Assembly (NCBI GenBank): GCA_945910975.1
Contig: CAMDZY010000034.1
Span: forward strand, 1-13,007
Source of the DNA: an uncultured Clostridia bacterium
Lineage (GTDB): Bacteria; Bacillota; Clostridia; Oscillospirales; Oscillospiraceae
Length of the DNA: 13,007 nt
Direction of reading: 5' to 3'
The position numbers and the translations under genes are program-made. Under the pieces are notes generated by a model that saw only the letters and a program-made list of their open reading frames with translations, made no database searches and was not told the origin of the DNA. Below, piece by piece: positions 7,353-13,007 of the stretch; position 1 is the stretch's first letter; each line of letters begins with the position of its first letter.

Positions 7353-7384
7353 CGGCCAAACGCCGCAAGGACGGCGCTGCCCTT

Positions 7385-7406
7385 TATATATCAAATATAT
7401 ATCAAA
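7385..7406. repeat. Tandem 11-bp direct repeat
   Basis: TATATATCAAA occurs twice back to back (7385-7395 and 7396-7406) with no mismatch, in the ylxQ-infB gap. The stretch is strongly AT-rich within GC-rich surroundings. The period is about one helical turn, so both copies face the same side of the DNA. It overlaps the candidate internal promoter. Confidence 0.9.
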
Positions 7407-7421
7407 CCGGCGAACCGGCAA
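7394..7421 (-). promoter_or_regulatory. Candidate internal promoter for infB
   Basis: On the minus strand TTGCCG (7421-7416) and TATATT (7399-7394) are separated by 16 bases, matching sigma-A -35/-10 elements at 4 of 6 and 5 of 6 positions. It starts directly after the ylxQ stop and would produce a leader of roughly 110 bases holding the 7321-7352 hairpin. AT-rich DNA produces such matches by chance, so this is tentative. Confidence 0.35.
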
Positions 7422-7835
7422 TTAACGGTGTTTCTTCCCGATTTTTACATTTCGTCTGTGCGCTTTTTCCTCTTTTTGGCGCTGCGTTACGCGCTCGGCG
7501 CGGCGGGACAGCTCTTCGAGCAGGGTAGGCTCCACCGAATCGAGCGACTTGGCGAATGCCAACGCCAGCCGGACATCGGTAATGGCCGCCATCGCGCACA
7601 CATTCACGCCCAGCGCTTCACCCAGTTCATCCTTACAATAGGGCAGGGCAATCCACGGCTGATTGGTGCCGGCAACATAGCTGCGCACACGGCGCACGGT
7701 ATGGTCGGAGGCATCACGTGCCACAACGATCAAGCGCGCCCGGTTGGCTCTTGCTTCCGCGCCGACCGGTTCTTCTCCGATGGCGATGTTGCCGCCCTTG
7801 CGGCACAAAGATAACAGTGAGAGCGCTTTATCCAT
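7422..7835 (-). CDS. ylxQ: YlxQ, L7Ae-family RNA-binding protein
   Basis: A 137-residue L7Ae/L30e-type protein; this family binds kink-turn RNA and the gene sits between rnpM and infB in many Firmicutes. The core is recognisable: MDKALSLLSLCRKGGNIAIGEE, then RLIVVARDASDHTVRRV and the C-terminal AITDVRLALAFAKSLD. ATG 7835 has GGAGG 6 bases upstream and overlaps the rnpM stop by 8 bases, so the further upstream open frame is not used. Compared with about 100 residues in Bacillus YlxQ, there is a C-terminal extension from about residue 105 that is rich in Arg and Lys (EELSRRAERV, then HRRNVKIGKKHR). This could add nonspecific RNA contact. The physiological target is not known from sequence. Confidence 0.9.
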   Translation of the reverse strand: MDKALSLLSLCRKGGNIAIGEEPVGAEARANRARLIVVARDASDHTVRRVRSYVAGTNQPWIALPYCKDELGEALGVNVCAMAAITDVRLALAFAKSLDSVEPTLLEELSRRAERVTQRQKEEKAHRRNVKIGKKHR

Positions 7836-8094
7836 GATCTTCCTCCATCTGTGCAAGCATGGCGTCAACGACCTCCGGCGGAATTTCCACCTGCAAGCTG
7901 CGCGCAATGGCCTTGGAGCGAAGCGCTTTGTTCAGACAGTCGGACTGGCGGCACACATACGCGCCGCGTCCCGGCGCTTTTCCACGCAGATCCAGCGTAA
8001 CGTCGCCCTCGGGGGAGCGCACCACGCGAACCAACTCGCGCTTGGGCTTCATCTCGCGGCAGCCTAAGCATTGACGCATGGGTATTTTTTTCAT
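7828..8094 (-). CDS. rnpM: RnpM (YlxR), RNase P modulator, DUF448 family
   Basis: An 88-residue YlxR/DUF448 protein. The Bacillus member binds the RNase P RNA and lowers its activity, hence the name RnpM. Family blocks seen: PMRQCLGCREMKPKRELVRVVR near the N-terminus with the Cys-x2-Cys pair, and GRGAYVCRQSDCLNKAL in the middle. The basic surface fits RNA binding. ATG 8094 follows a weak AAGGGA site; it starts 16 bases after the nusA stop. The downstream end overlaps ylxQ by 8 bases. Order nusA-rnpM-ylxQ-infB is the standard Firmicute arrangement. Confidence 0.94.
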   Translation of the reverse strand: MKKIPMRQCLGCREMKPKRELVRVVRSPEGDVTLDLRGKAPGRGAYVCRQSDCLNKALRSKAIARSLQVEIPPEVVDAMLAQMEEDHG

Positions 8095-8110
8095 AGCTTC
8101 CCTTTCTGGA

Positions 8111-9268
8111 TTATTCTTCCGCTTCCGCTTGTTCGGATTCGTCCGAATCGCTCGGCTCTTCCGGCTCGATGGGCGGCAGGCTGTCGGCCTTGGACAGCGG
8201 CTTGATGTCGATTTTATAGCCGGTCAGGCGAGCGGCCAGACGGGCGTTTTGTCCCTCTTTGCCGATGGCCAGCGAAAGCTGATCATCCGGAACGATCACG
8301 CGGCAGGCCTTTTGTCCCGGCAGCTGGGTGACGGAAACGACCTCAGCCGGTGCCAACGCCGCCGCCACAAACTGGCACGGATCCTCCGACCAGACCACGA
8401 TGTCCATCTTTTCGCCCCGCAGCTCATCCACTACAGCGCCCACTCTGGCGCCGCGTGTGCCGACACAAGCGCCGACCGGGTCAATGTTTTCCTCGGTTGC
8501 GTGTACCGCCAGCTTGGTACGGCTGCCGGCTTCGCGAGAGATGGATTTGATTTCGACCAGACCGGATTCAATTTCCGGCACATTCAGTTCAAACAACCGC
8601 TTGACCAGACCCGGATGGGTGCGGGAAACGATCACCTGCGGGCCGCGCTGGGAGCGGCGAACCTCCACGACATAGATGCGGATCAAATCGCCCTCTGTAA
8701 AGGTTTCGCCCTTGACCTGTTCGCCTGCGCCAAGCAATGCGTCGGTGCGGTCGCTGCCCTGTCCGATACGGACGATCATATCGCCGGAATTGGGGTCGAT
8801 ACGCAGGACAGTGCCGGTGAGGATTTCGTGTTCACGGGAGGAGAAGCTCTCAAAAATCATGCCGCGCTCGGTTTCGCGGATGCCCTGAATGATGACCTGC
8901 TTGGCGGTCTGCGCGGCGATTCTGCCGAAGGCCTGCGTTTTGATTTCCACATCCAGCAAATCACCGACCTGCACATTGGGGTCGATGGCGCGGGCTGCGT
9001 CCAGTGCGATTTCGGTGTCGGGAGAGATGACCTCGTCCACGACCTCTTTCTGGGCGCACATTTTCATTTCTTTTTCGTTCAAACGGATGAACACATTGTC
9101 CGTGTAGCCCGTTTTGTCTTTTTTATAAGCTGCAACCAGTGCCTGCGTGATGCGTTCGACCATGAAATCCACGGGAACGCCGCGTTCCTTTTCCAGCTGA
9201 CGCAAGGCGGCAAAAATTTCGGCGCTGTCAATCTGCTGGTTTGCCGGAGCAGTGGGTTTCTTTCTCAT
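8111..9268 (-). CDS. nusA: NusA, transcription elongation/termination factor
   Basis: Binds RNA polymerase and nascent RNA, promoting pausing and intrinsic termination, including at attenuators. The 385-residue protein has the N-terminal polymerase-binding domain (IDSAEIFAALRQLEKERGV to about residue 125), an S1 domain (from about 130, LTGTVLRIDPNSGDMIVRIG) and two KH domains. KH1 contains DPVGACVGTRGARV and KH2 contains DDQLSLAIGKEGQNARLAARLTGYKIDIK. A short acidic tail (EEPSDSDESEQAEAEE) replaces the long C-terminal repeats of Proteobacteria, as expected in Firmicutes. ATG 9268 is chosen because GGAGG lies 8 bases upstream; the in-frame TTG at 9283 would include that site. It follows rimP by 15 bases. 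The protein itself may control the hairpins in this operon, which is inference. Confidence 0.97.
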   Translation of the reverse strand: MRKKPTAPANQQIDSAEIFAALRQLEKERGVPVDFMVERITQALVAAYKKDKTGYTDNVFIRLNEKEMKMCAQKEVVDEVISPDTEIALDAARAIDPNVQVGDLLDVEIKTQAFGRIAAQTAKQVIIQGIRETERGMIFESFSSREHEILTGTVLRIDPNSGDMIVRIGQGSDRTDALLGAGEQVKGETFTEGDLIRIYVVEVRRSQRGPQVIVSRTHPGLVKRLFELNVPEIESGLVEIKSISREAGSRTKLAVHATEENIDPVGACVGTRGARVGAVVDELRGEKMDIVVWSEDPCQFVAAALAPAEVVSVTQLPGQKACRVIVPDDQLSLAIGKEGQNARLAARLTGYKIDIKPLSKADSLPPIEPEEPSDSDESEQAEAEE

Positions 9269-9283
9269 ATCAATATCCTCCAA

Positions 9284-9736
9284 TCAAAACTCAACGCGCA
9301 GCCGCACCAGAGCGACCTCCGCCTTGGGAAACGTCATTGTTTGTTCGCCCACAGCAACGGTCACATCGCCATCGCTGTAGCCGGTGAGTGTGCCGGCAAA
9401 TTCCTTGCTGCTGTTTTTGGGCCTAAACAGCTTGACCAGCACCTTTTCGCCCATATAGGCCTCAAAATCCGACGGCCGCTTCAGCGTCCGTTCCAGACCG
9501 GCCGAGCAGACCTCAAAGGTGTAGCTGGTGGGAATGGGGTCTTTTTCATCCAAAATGGGGTCGAGCGCACGGGAAATGGCTTCACAGTCCTGAATATCCA
9601 CGCCGCCCTTTTTATCAATATAGATGCGCAGAAACCAATCCGCTCCCTCGCGGACGTATTCCACGTCCCAAATGGAGCAGCCCTGCTGCGTAACGATCGG
9701 CTCTGCAAATTCCCAGACCTGCTGTGTAATTTTCAT
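9284..9736 (-). CDS. rimP: RimP, 30S ribosome maturation factor
   Basis: Needed for efficient assembly of the 30S subunit. The 150-residue protein shows the family pattern: WEFAEPIVTQQGCSIWDVEYVREGADWFLRIYID with DIQDCEAISRALDPILDE following, then the strong RimP signature SYTFEVCSAGLERTLKRPSDFEAYMGEKV and the C-terminal Sm-like domain (GTLTGYSDGDVTVAV). ATG 9736 lies 9 bases after AAGGA (9746-9750). ATG 9742 is an alternative that adds two residues but leaves only 3 bases of spacing. First gene of the operon, directly behind a strong promoter and a leader hairpin. Confidence 0.95.
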   Translation of the reverse strand: MKITQQVWEFAEPIVTQQGCSIWDVEYVREGADWFLRIYIDKKGGVDIQDCEAISRALDPILDEKDPIPTSYTFEVCSAGLERTLKRPSDFEAYMGEKVLVKLFRPKNSSKEFAGTLTGYSDGDVTVAVGEQTMTFPKAEVALVRLRVEF

Positions 9737-9753
9737 ACTCATCCGTCCTTTGG

Positions 9754-9786
9754 TCAAAAGAAAGAGAGGAGCAAGCTCCTCTCTTT
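9754..9786 (-). terminator. Perfect hairpin in the rimP leader, possible attenuator
   Basis: AAAGAGAGGAGC (9761-9772) and GCTCCTCTCTTT (9775-9786) form a perfect 12-bp inverted repeat separated by 2 bases. On the minus strand it is followed by CTTTTG, so the 3' side reads TTTCTTTT. It begins roughly 18 bases after the predicted transcription start and ends just before the rimP ribosome binding site. The weak T run means it could be a leaky terminator or a 5' stabiliser. Confidence 0.6.
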
Positions 9787-9810
9787 GGAAAAATACCTTA
9801 GATTACCTGT

Positions 9811-9839
9811 ATTATACCACTATCATGCTGAGATTGCAA
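9811..9839 (-). promoter_or_regulatory. Sigma-A promoter of the rimP-nusA-infB operon
   Basis: On the minus strand TTGCAA (9839-9834) is followed after exactly 17 bases by a perfect TATAAT (9816-9811). Transcription should start near 9804, giving a leader of about 68 bases before rimP that holds the hairpin at 9761-9786. This is the best promoter in the window. Confidence 0.88.
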
Positions 9840-9906
9840 GGGTTATTTCAACTTTTTCCATAAAAAATTGCTGTGCTGCGTGGTGGATTTGGCGATTTGT
9901 TGGCGA

Positions 9907-9934
9907 TTGACTTTTTTCACACAGGCGTTATGAT
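9907..9934 (+). promoter_or_regulatory. Promoter of the sugar O-acetyltransferase gene
   Basis: TTGACT (9907-9912) and TATGAT (9929-9934) are spaced by 16 bases, 5 of 6 matches each to sigma-A consensus. It faces away from the rimP promoter; the -35 elements are about 70 bases apart. The start codon at 9983 leaves a leader of roughly 40 bases. Confidence 0.75.
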
Positions 9935-9982
9935 GTAATTGTATGGCTTTGCCCCAAGGCATTTGGCCGAAAGGAGTACGAA

Positions 9983-10591
9983 ATGACAGAACGTGAAAAA
10001 TTAGAGCGCGGATTTTGGTATGACGCAAACAACGACAAGGAGCTGCTGGAGCAGCGGGCGCAGGCGGAAGCGCTGTGTTTTTCGCTGAACCAAACAAATC
10101 CAAGGGAAACGGAAAAGCGCGACGCGATCATGCAAATGCTGCTCCCGCACAGGCAGGCCGACACCACCATACTGTCCCCCTTCTGCACCGACTATGGGTA
10201 CAATTGCTTCATCGGAGCGAAAACCTTTATCAATCATAACGCTTACCTCATGGACGGTGCGCCGATTCAAATCGGTTCGCATTGCTTTATCGGCCCGAAT
10301 TGCGGAATGTACACGGCGATCCACCCGTTGCTTGCCGGCGAGCGGAACAAGGGCTTGGAAAAAGCAATGCCGATTACCATAGGGGATAACGTGTGGATTG
10401 GCGCTGACGTTACGATCCTTCCCGGTGTGACGATCGGGGCCAACAGCGTGATCGGTGCAAAAAGTGTCGTTACAAAAGACATTCCGGAAAATGTTGTTGC
10501 ATTGGGAAACCCGTGCCGGGTATTGCGGGAAATTACAATGCAGGACAGCATTTTAGCGGAAATGGAAGCCGAAAAAGCGTGCATAGAATGA
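9983..10591 (+). CDS. Sugar O-acetyltransferase, Maa/LacA/NodL type
   Basis: A 202-residue cytoplasmic left-handed beta-helix enzyme that moves acetyl from acetyl-CoA to a sugar hydroxyl. It has the N-terminal Mac domain (MTEREKLERGFWYDANNDKEL, residues 1-55) followed by hexapeptide repeats such as IGSHCF, IGPNCG, IGDNVWIGADVTILPGVTIGANSVIGA. The expected catalytic histidine is H114 in TAIHPL, and the C-terminus DIPENVVALGNPCRVLREI is typical of the Maa/LacA group. Length equals family norm. AAGGAG (9971-9976) sits 6 bases before ATG 9983. The gene has its own promoter and is followed 73 bases later by an HxlR-type regulator in the same direction. The natural sugar is unknown; such enzymes are thought to detoxify unmetabolised sugars. 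Confidence 0.93.
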   Translation: MTEREKLERGFWYDANNDKELLEQRAQAEALCFSLNQTNPRETEKRDAIMQMLLPHRQADTTILSPFCTDYGYNCFIGAKTFINHNAYLMDGAPIQIGSHCFIGPNCGMYTAIHPLLAGERNKGLEKAMPITIGDNVWIGADVTILPGVTIGANSVIGAKSVVTKDIPENVVALGNPCRVLREITMQDSILAEMEAEKACIE

Positions 10592-10664
10592 TGTTTGCGC
10601 TGTCCGATTTTCCGGAAGGAAACATTTACAATAGAACAAAAGACGATTGTACGGAGGGAACACA

Positions 10665-11006
10665 ATGAGCATACCCAAAAATTTGCCTGCCTGTCCGGTG
10701 GAAACGACCTTGACGCTGATTGGCGATAAATGGAAGGTGCTGATTTTGCGCGACCTGCTCGTCGGAACAAAGCGATTCGGCGAGCTGAAAAAATCGATCG
10801 GCAACGTGTCGCAAAAGGTACTGACAACCCAGCTGCGTGCAATGGAAGACAGCGGCCTGCTGACCCGAACGGTATACGCTGAGGTGCCGCCGCGCGTAGA
10901 ATACACGCTGACCGAGCTTGGTCAAAGTCTTCGCCCCATTCTTGACGCAATGCAAAATTGGGGAGAGGGATATAAAAAATCGGCCGCACGATCTGCGGCG
11001 CAATGA
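10665..11006 (+). CDS. HxlR-family winged-helix transcriptional regulator
   Basis: A 113-residue DNA-binding protein of the HxlR/MarR-like class. The family start is clear: CPVETTLTLIGDKWKVLILRDLL near residues 9-31, then FGELKKSIGNVSQKVLTTQLRAMEDSGLLTR as the recognition helix region, and a wing PPRVEYTLTELGQSL before the C-terminal dimerisation helix. Several members sense redox or electrophile stress through cysteines; here only one cysteine (in PACPVE) is in the usual place. ATG 10665 lies 6 bases after GGAGGG (10653-10658). The 73-base gap after the acetyltransferase holds a small palindrome TTCCGGAA (10610-10617) and a TACAAT, so both read-through and an own promoter are possible. The regulated gene is not identified; the acetyltransferase is the obvious candidate. 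Confidence 0.9.
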   Translation: MSIPKNLPACPVETTLTLIGDKWKVLILRDLLVGTKRFGELKKSIGNVSQKVLTTQLRAMEDSGLLTRTVYAEVPPRVEYTLTELGQSLRPILDAMQNWGEGYKKSAARSAAQ

Positions 11007-11055
11007 ACACACAGCGGTTTCAAAACGGCTGTGACGTTCCAATATAAAAGACGTT

Positions 11056-11086
11056 ATCCCCTGCTACGTGGCACGCAGCAGGGGAT
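11056..11086 (-). terminator. Terminator after the YbaK-like gene
   Basis: ATCCCCTGCT (11056-11065) pairs perfectly with AGCAGGGGAT (11077-11086), 10 bp with an 11-base loop. On the minus strand it lies 9 bases after the stop at 11096 and is followed by AACGTCTTTTATATT, a weak and shifted T run. On the plus strand no T run follows, although it is also downstream of the HxlR gene. Convergent genes may share it. Confidence 0.6.
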
Positions 11087-11095
11087 CATTGCGAA

Positions 11096-11563
11096 TCATG
11101 CTAGCTTGCAGACATCGACCCAGGCCTTGCATTGCGAATACCGCTCCAGCTCATCCGGGGTCAATTCAATGGCACTGTTGGCGCTGCCACAGGCGGGGAA
11201 GACGGTGGCAAAACGTTTGAGGGACACGTCCAGATAGGTTTCCACGCCCTCGTTCACGGCAAACGGACACACACCACCGACGGCATGGCCGATCCGCGCC
11301 GTGACATCATCGTAGCTGAGCATTTTTGCCTTTGTGCCGAATTGCGCCTTATATTTTAGATTGTCGATTTTCATATCTCCGGCGATTACAACTAAAATTA
11401 CAATGTCGTCCTTATAAAACGACAGCGTTTTTGCAATGCGACATTCCTCGCAGCCCAACGCCTGCGCAGCCAGTGCGACCGTTGCGCTGGAGGAGTCAAA
11501 TTCCTGAATCCGCTGTTCCAATCCCAAGGTATGGAAATATGCTCTTACTTTTTCAATTGACAT
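11096..11563 (-). CDS. YbaK/EbsC-family aminoacyl-tRNA deacylase
   Basis: A 155-residue YbaK/ProX-like protein. Family members remove wrongly attached amino acids from tRNA (for example Cys from tRNA-Pro in the YbaK group). The core shows SSATVALAAQALGCEECRIAKTLSF, with the conserved lysine K45, then KIDNLKYKAQFGTKAKML and the family motif VGGVCPF near residues 95-101, followed by a VETYLDVSLKRFATVFPACGS segment typical of the shorter YbaK-like proteins. ATG 11563 has AAAGGA (11571-11576) 7 bases upstream; the frame is open further upstream but only into the TetR gene. It lies 61 bases after the TetR stop, with no clear promoter between. The exact substrate is uncertain, because several editing classes share this fold. 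Confidence 0.85.
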   Translation of the reverse strand: MSIEKVRAYFHTLGLEQRIQEFDSSSATVALAAQALGCEECRIAKTLSFYKDDIVILVVIAGDMKIDNLKYKAQFGTKAKMLSYDDVTARIGHAVGGVCPFAVNEGVETYLDVSLKRFATVFPACGSANSAIELTPDELERYSQCKAWVDVCKLA

Positions 11564-11598
11564 GGCAATATCCTTTCGTATGTACAGCGTTCGGCAAT

Positions 11599-11620
11599 GG
11601 GGCTGCGGTTGGACAGCCCC
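11599..11620 (-). other. Hairpin between the TetR and YbaK-like genes
   Basis: GGGGCTG (11599-11605) pairs with CAGCCCC (11614-11620) in a 7-bp GC stem with an 8-base loop. On the minus strand no T run follows, so it is not a standard terminator there. It could be a processing site, a stabiliser of the upstream message or an operator. Confidence 0.4.
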
Positions 11621-11624
11621 GTTG

Positions 11625-12182
11625 TTATTTTGCAATGCGTTCGAGCGTGCTGCGAATGTTGCCGTTGAAGATTTGGCCGAGCCTGGCAATGGCCGGCTCC
11701 GGTTCAATTTTCATTCCGTCCTGCACCCATTCCAGCACAATGCCAACCAGCGCGTGCTTGTAGAACAGGGCGATGTAGCGGATATCCTCCTCGGCCACGG
11801 TCAGACCCGTTGCTTGCTGTCGGACAAAGTCCACTATCATGTGTTCTGTAACGCGGAACAAATAGCGCTCTAATTGGTCGCGGTTGATGGAATTATAGAT
11901 GTGATAAATGGCGCGCTTGTTTTCCAGCGCAAAGTGTGCCGATTCGACAAAGCCTTCCTGCCAGTTTTCGTAGTTGCCGCTGATTGCAATGGCCTTTTCC
12001 GCTTCGCGCTCAAAAATATCCTCCAGCAGGGCATAGATGTCCTGATAGTGATAATAAAATGTGTTGCGGTTGATGCCACAGGTTTCTACAATGTTCTTAA
12101 CAGTGATTTTTTCCAAAGGGTATTGGTTCAGCAATCGGATGAACGCATCTGCAATTGCCTGCTTTGTCAGTTCCTTTGCCAT
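11625..12182 (-). CDS. TetR/AcrR-family transcriptional regulator
   Basis: A 185-residue TetR-type regulator. The DNA-binding domain is at residues 5-50: KQAIADAFIRLL, then the helix-turn-helix ITVKNIVETCGINRNTFYYHY (26-46). The C-terminal ligand/dimer domain is helical and contains FYKHALVGIVLEW. This resembles the C-terminal domain seen in DhaS-like regulators of Firmicutes, from memory. ATG 12182 is preceded by AGGTG with 4 bases of spacing and lies 17 bases after the serS stop, so it is probably co-transcribed with serS. It shows no link to the neighbouring translation genes by itself; the ligand and operon it controls are unknown. Confidence 0.9.
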   Translation of the reverse strand: MAKELTKQAIADAFIRLLNQYPLEKITVKNIVETCGINRNTFYYHYQDIYALLEDIFEREAEKAIAISGNYENWQEGFVESAHFALENKRAIYHIYNSINRDQLERYLFRVTEHMIVDFVRQQATGLTVAEEDIRYIALFYKHALVGIVLEWVQDGMKIEPEPAIARLGQIFNGNIRSTLERIAK

Positions 12183-12199
12183 AATTCACCTGCCTGCGC

Positions 12200-13007
12200 T
12201 TATTTCGGAGAAATGACCTCTAAGCCGCCCATGTATTTGCGCAGAACCTCCGGAATCACAACGGAGCCGTCTGCACGCTGGTTTTGTTCGACCATGGCGG
12301 GGAAGATGCGCGAGGTGGCCAGGCCGGAGCCATTGAGCGTGTGGACAAATTCCGTCTTGCCGGTGGCTTCGCGACGGAAGCGAATGTTGCCGCGCCGCGC
12401 CTGATAATCGCGTGCGTTGGACACGGAGGAAACCTCCTTATAGCCGTTCATGGACGGGATTTGAATTTCGATGTCGTAGGTACGCGCCATCGATGCCGAG
12501 CAATCGCCTGCCGCCAGCTTCACCGTGCGGAAGTGGAAGCCAAGGTCGCGCACCAGTGCCTGTGCCTTGCCGACCAGTTCTTCAAAGGCTTCGTCCGACT
12601 TCTCCGGCAGGCAATACTGGAACATTTCAATTTTATTGAACTGATGTCCGCGCACCATACCGCGTTCATCGGCGCGGTGGGAACCTGCTTCCCGGCGGAA
12701 GCAGGGGGTGTAGGCGAACAGCTTATGCGGAAGCTCGCTCTCGGCCATAATTTCATCGCGATGCAGCGATGCCAGCGCCGTTTCGGCGGTGGGCAGCATG
12801 AAATGCAGGCGATCGTCGGTCGGGTTTTCAATTTTATAGACTTCATCGGCAAACTTGGGGAACTGCCCCGCCGTTTCGCCGCAGCGATATTCCAGCATAT
12901 GCGGCAGCATGACCATTTCATACCCGTCAGCCAGCTGCCGCCCCATAAAATACTTCAGCCGCGCCCACTCCAACCGTGCGCACAGGCCGCCGAAGATCCA
13001 GACGCCC
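12200..13007 (-). CDS. serS: Seryl-tRNA synthetase, C-terminal catalytic part
   Basis: Charges tRNA-Ser with serine. About 269 codons are visible; the N-terminal coiled-coil arm and part of the catalytic core lie beyond 13007, where the frame is still open. Class II motifs appear: LPTAETALASLHRDEI, the motif 2 region CFRREAGSHRADERGMVRGHQFNKIEMF, and motif 3 LNGSGLATSRIFPAMVEQNQ followed by the C-terminus LRKYMGGLEVISPK. Two places differ from the usual bacterial consensus: AGSxGRDTRG is AGSHRADERG, and SSCSNxxDFQARR is SSVSNARDYQARR. This marks a distinct SerRS branch. TetR follows after 17 bases with no terminator between. Confidence 0.95.
   Translation of the reverse strand, partial: GVWIFGGLCARLEWARLKYFMGRQLADGYEMVMLPHMLEYRCGETAGQFPKFADEVYKIENPTDDRLHFMLPTAETALASLHRDEIMAESELPHKLFAYTPCFRREAGSHRADERGMVRGHQFNKIEMFQYCLPEKSDEAFEELVGKAQALVRDLGFHFRTVKLAAGDCSASMARTYDIEIQIPSMNGYKEVSSVSNARDYQARRGNIRFRREATGKTEFVHTLNGSGLATSRIFPAMVEQNQRADGSVVIPEVLRKYMGGLEVISPK

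Noticed and set aside
9754..9839. T-box or other known riboswitch in the rimP leader
   Set aside because: The leader is only about 68 bases and consists of one simple hairpin, with no T-box sequence or multi-helix aptamer.
8078..9910. Very long open frame on the plus strand opposite nusA and rimP
   Set aside because: It is antisense to two clear conserved genes, shows no family pattern and arises from codon bias of the GC-rich minus-strand genes. The same applies to long plus-strand frames opposite infB, truB, nrnA and the acyltransferase.
1..11563. Functional link between tRNA-Pro and the YbaK-like Cys-tRNA-Pro deacylase
   Set aside because: They are more than 11 kb apart in separate transcripts, and the deacylase substrate is not certain.

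Overview
The window looks like chromosomal DNA of a moderately GC-rich Clostridia member, probably Oscillospiraceae/Ruminococcaceae-like. The evidence is Gram-positive gene order around nusA-rnpM-ylxQ-infB, strong GGAGG ribosome binding sites, a sigma-A-type promoter, and protein sequences of clostridial character. Assignment to a family is inference. No CRISPR array, insertion sequence, phage gene or long repeat is visible.

Layout. Positions 1-96 hold the 3' part of a tRNA-Pro(CGG) gene and its terminator. Positions 171-623 (+) encode a MutT-type Nudix hydrolase that is clearly more AT-rich than its surroundings. Positions 808-9839 (-) form one long translation/RNA operon. In transcription order it runs: promoter, rimP, nusA, rnpM (ylxR), ylxQ, infB, rbfA, nrnA, truB, ribF, and a membrane acyltransferase, ending at a bidirectional terminator at 769-803. 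Positions 9907-11006 (+) start from a promoter facing away from the rimP promoter and carry a sugar O-acetyltransferase and an HxlR-type regulator. Positions 11056-13007 (-) carry serS (5' end outside the window), a TetR-type regulator and a YbaK-like deacylase.

How the genes work together. The operon combines ribosome maturation (rimP, rbfA), transcription elongation/termination (nusA), RNase P modulation (rnpM), initiation factor IF-2 (infB), tRNA pseudouridylation (truB), nanoRNA/pAp recycling (nrnA) and flavin cofactor synthesis (ribF). Many junctions overlap by 4-23 bases, which suggests translational coupling. Three hairpins with U-tract features lie inside the operon: in the rimP leader, upstream of infB and between infB and rbfA. 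A candidate internal promoter precedes infB. The operon may therefore be tuned by attenuation, which would fit a transcript that encodes NusA.

Most unusual points. RibF lacks the PTxN metal/ATP-binding motif of its riboflavin kinase domain. The infB-rbfA junction has a terminator-like hairpin whose U-tract touches the rbfA ribosome binding site. An exact tandem 11-bp repeat sits in the ylxQ-infB gap. SerRS departs from the usual family motifs. I did not find a clear new multi-gene system; most of the window is a conserved housekeeping region.
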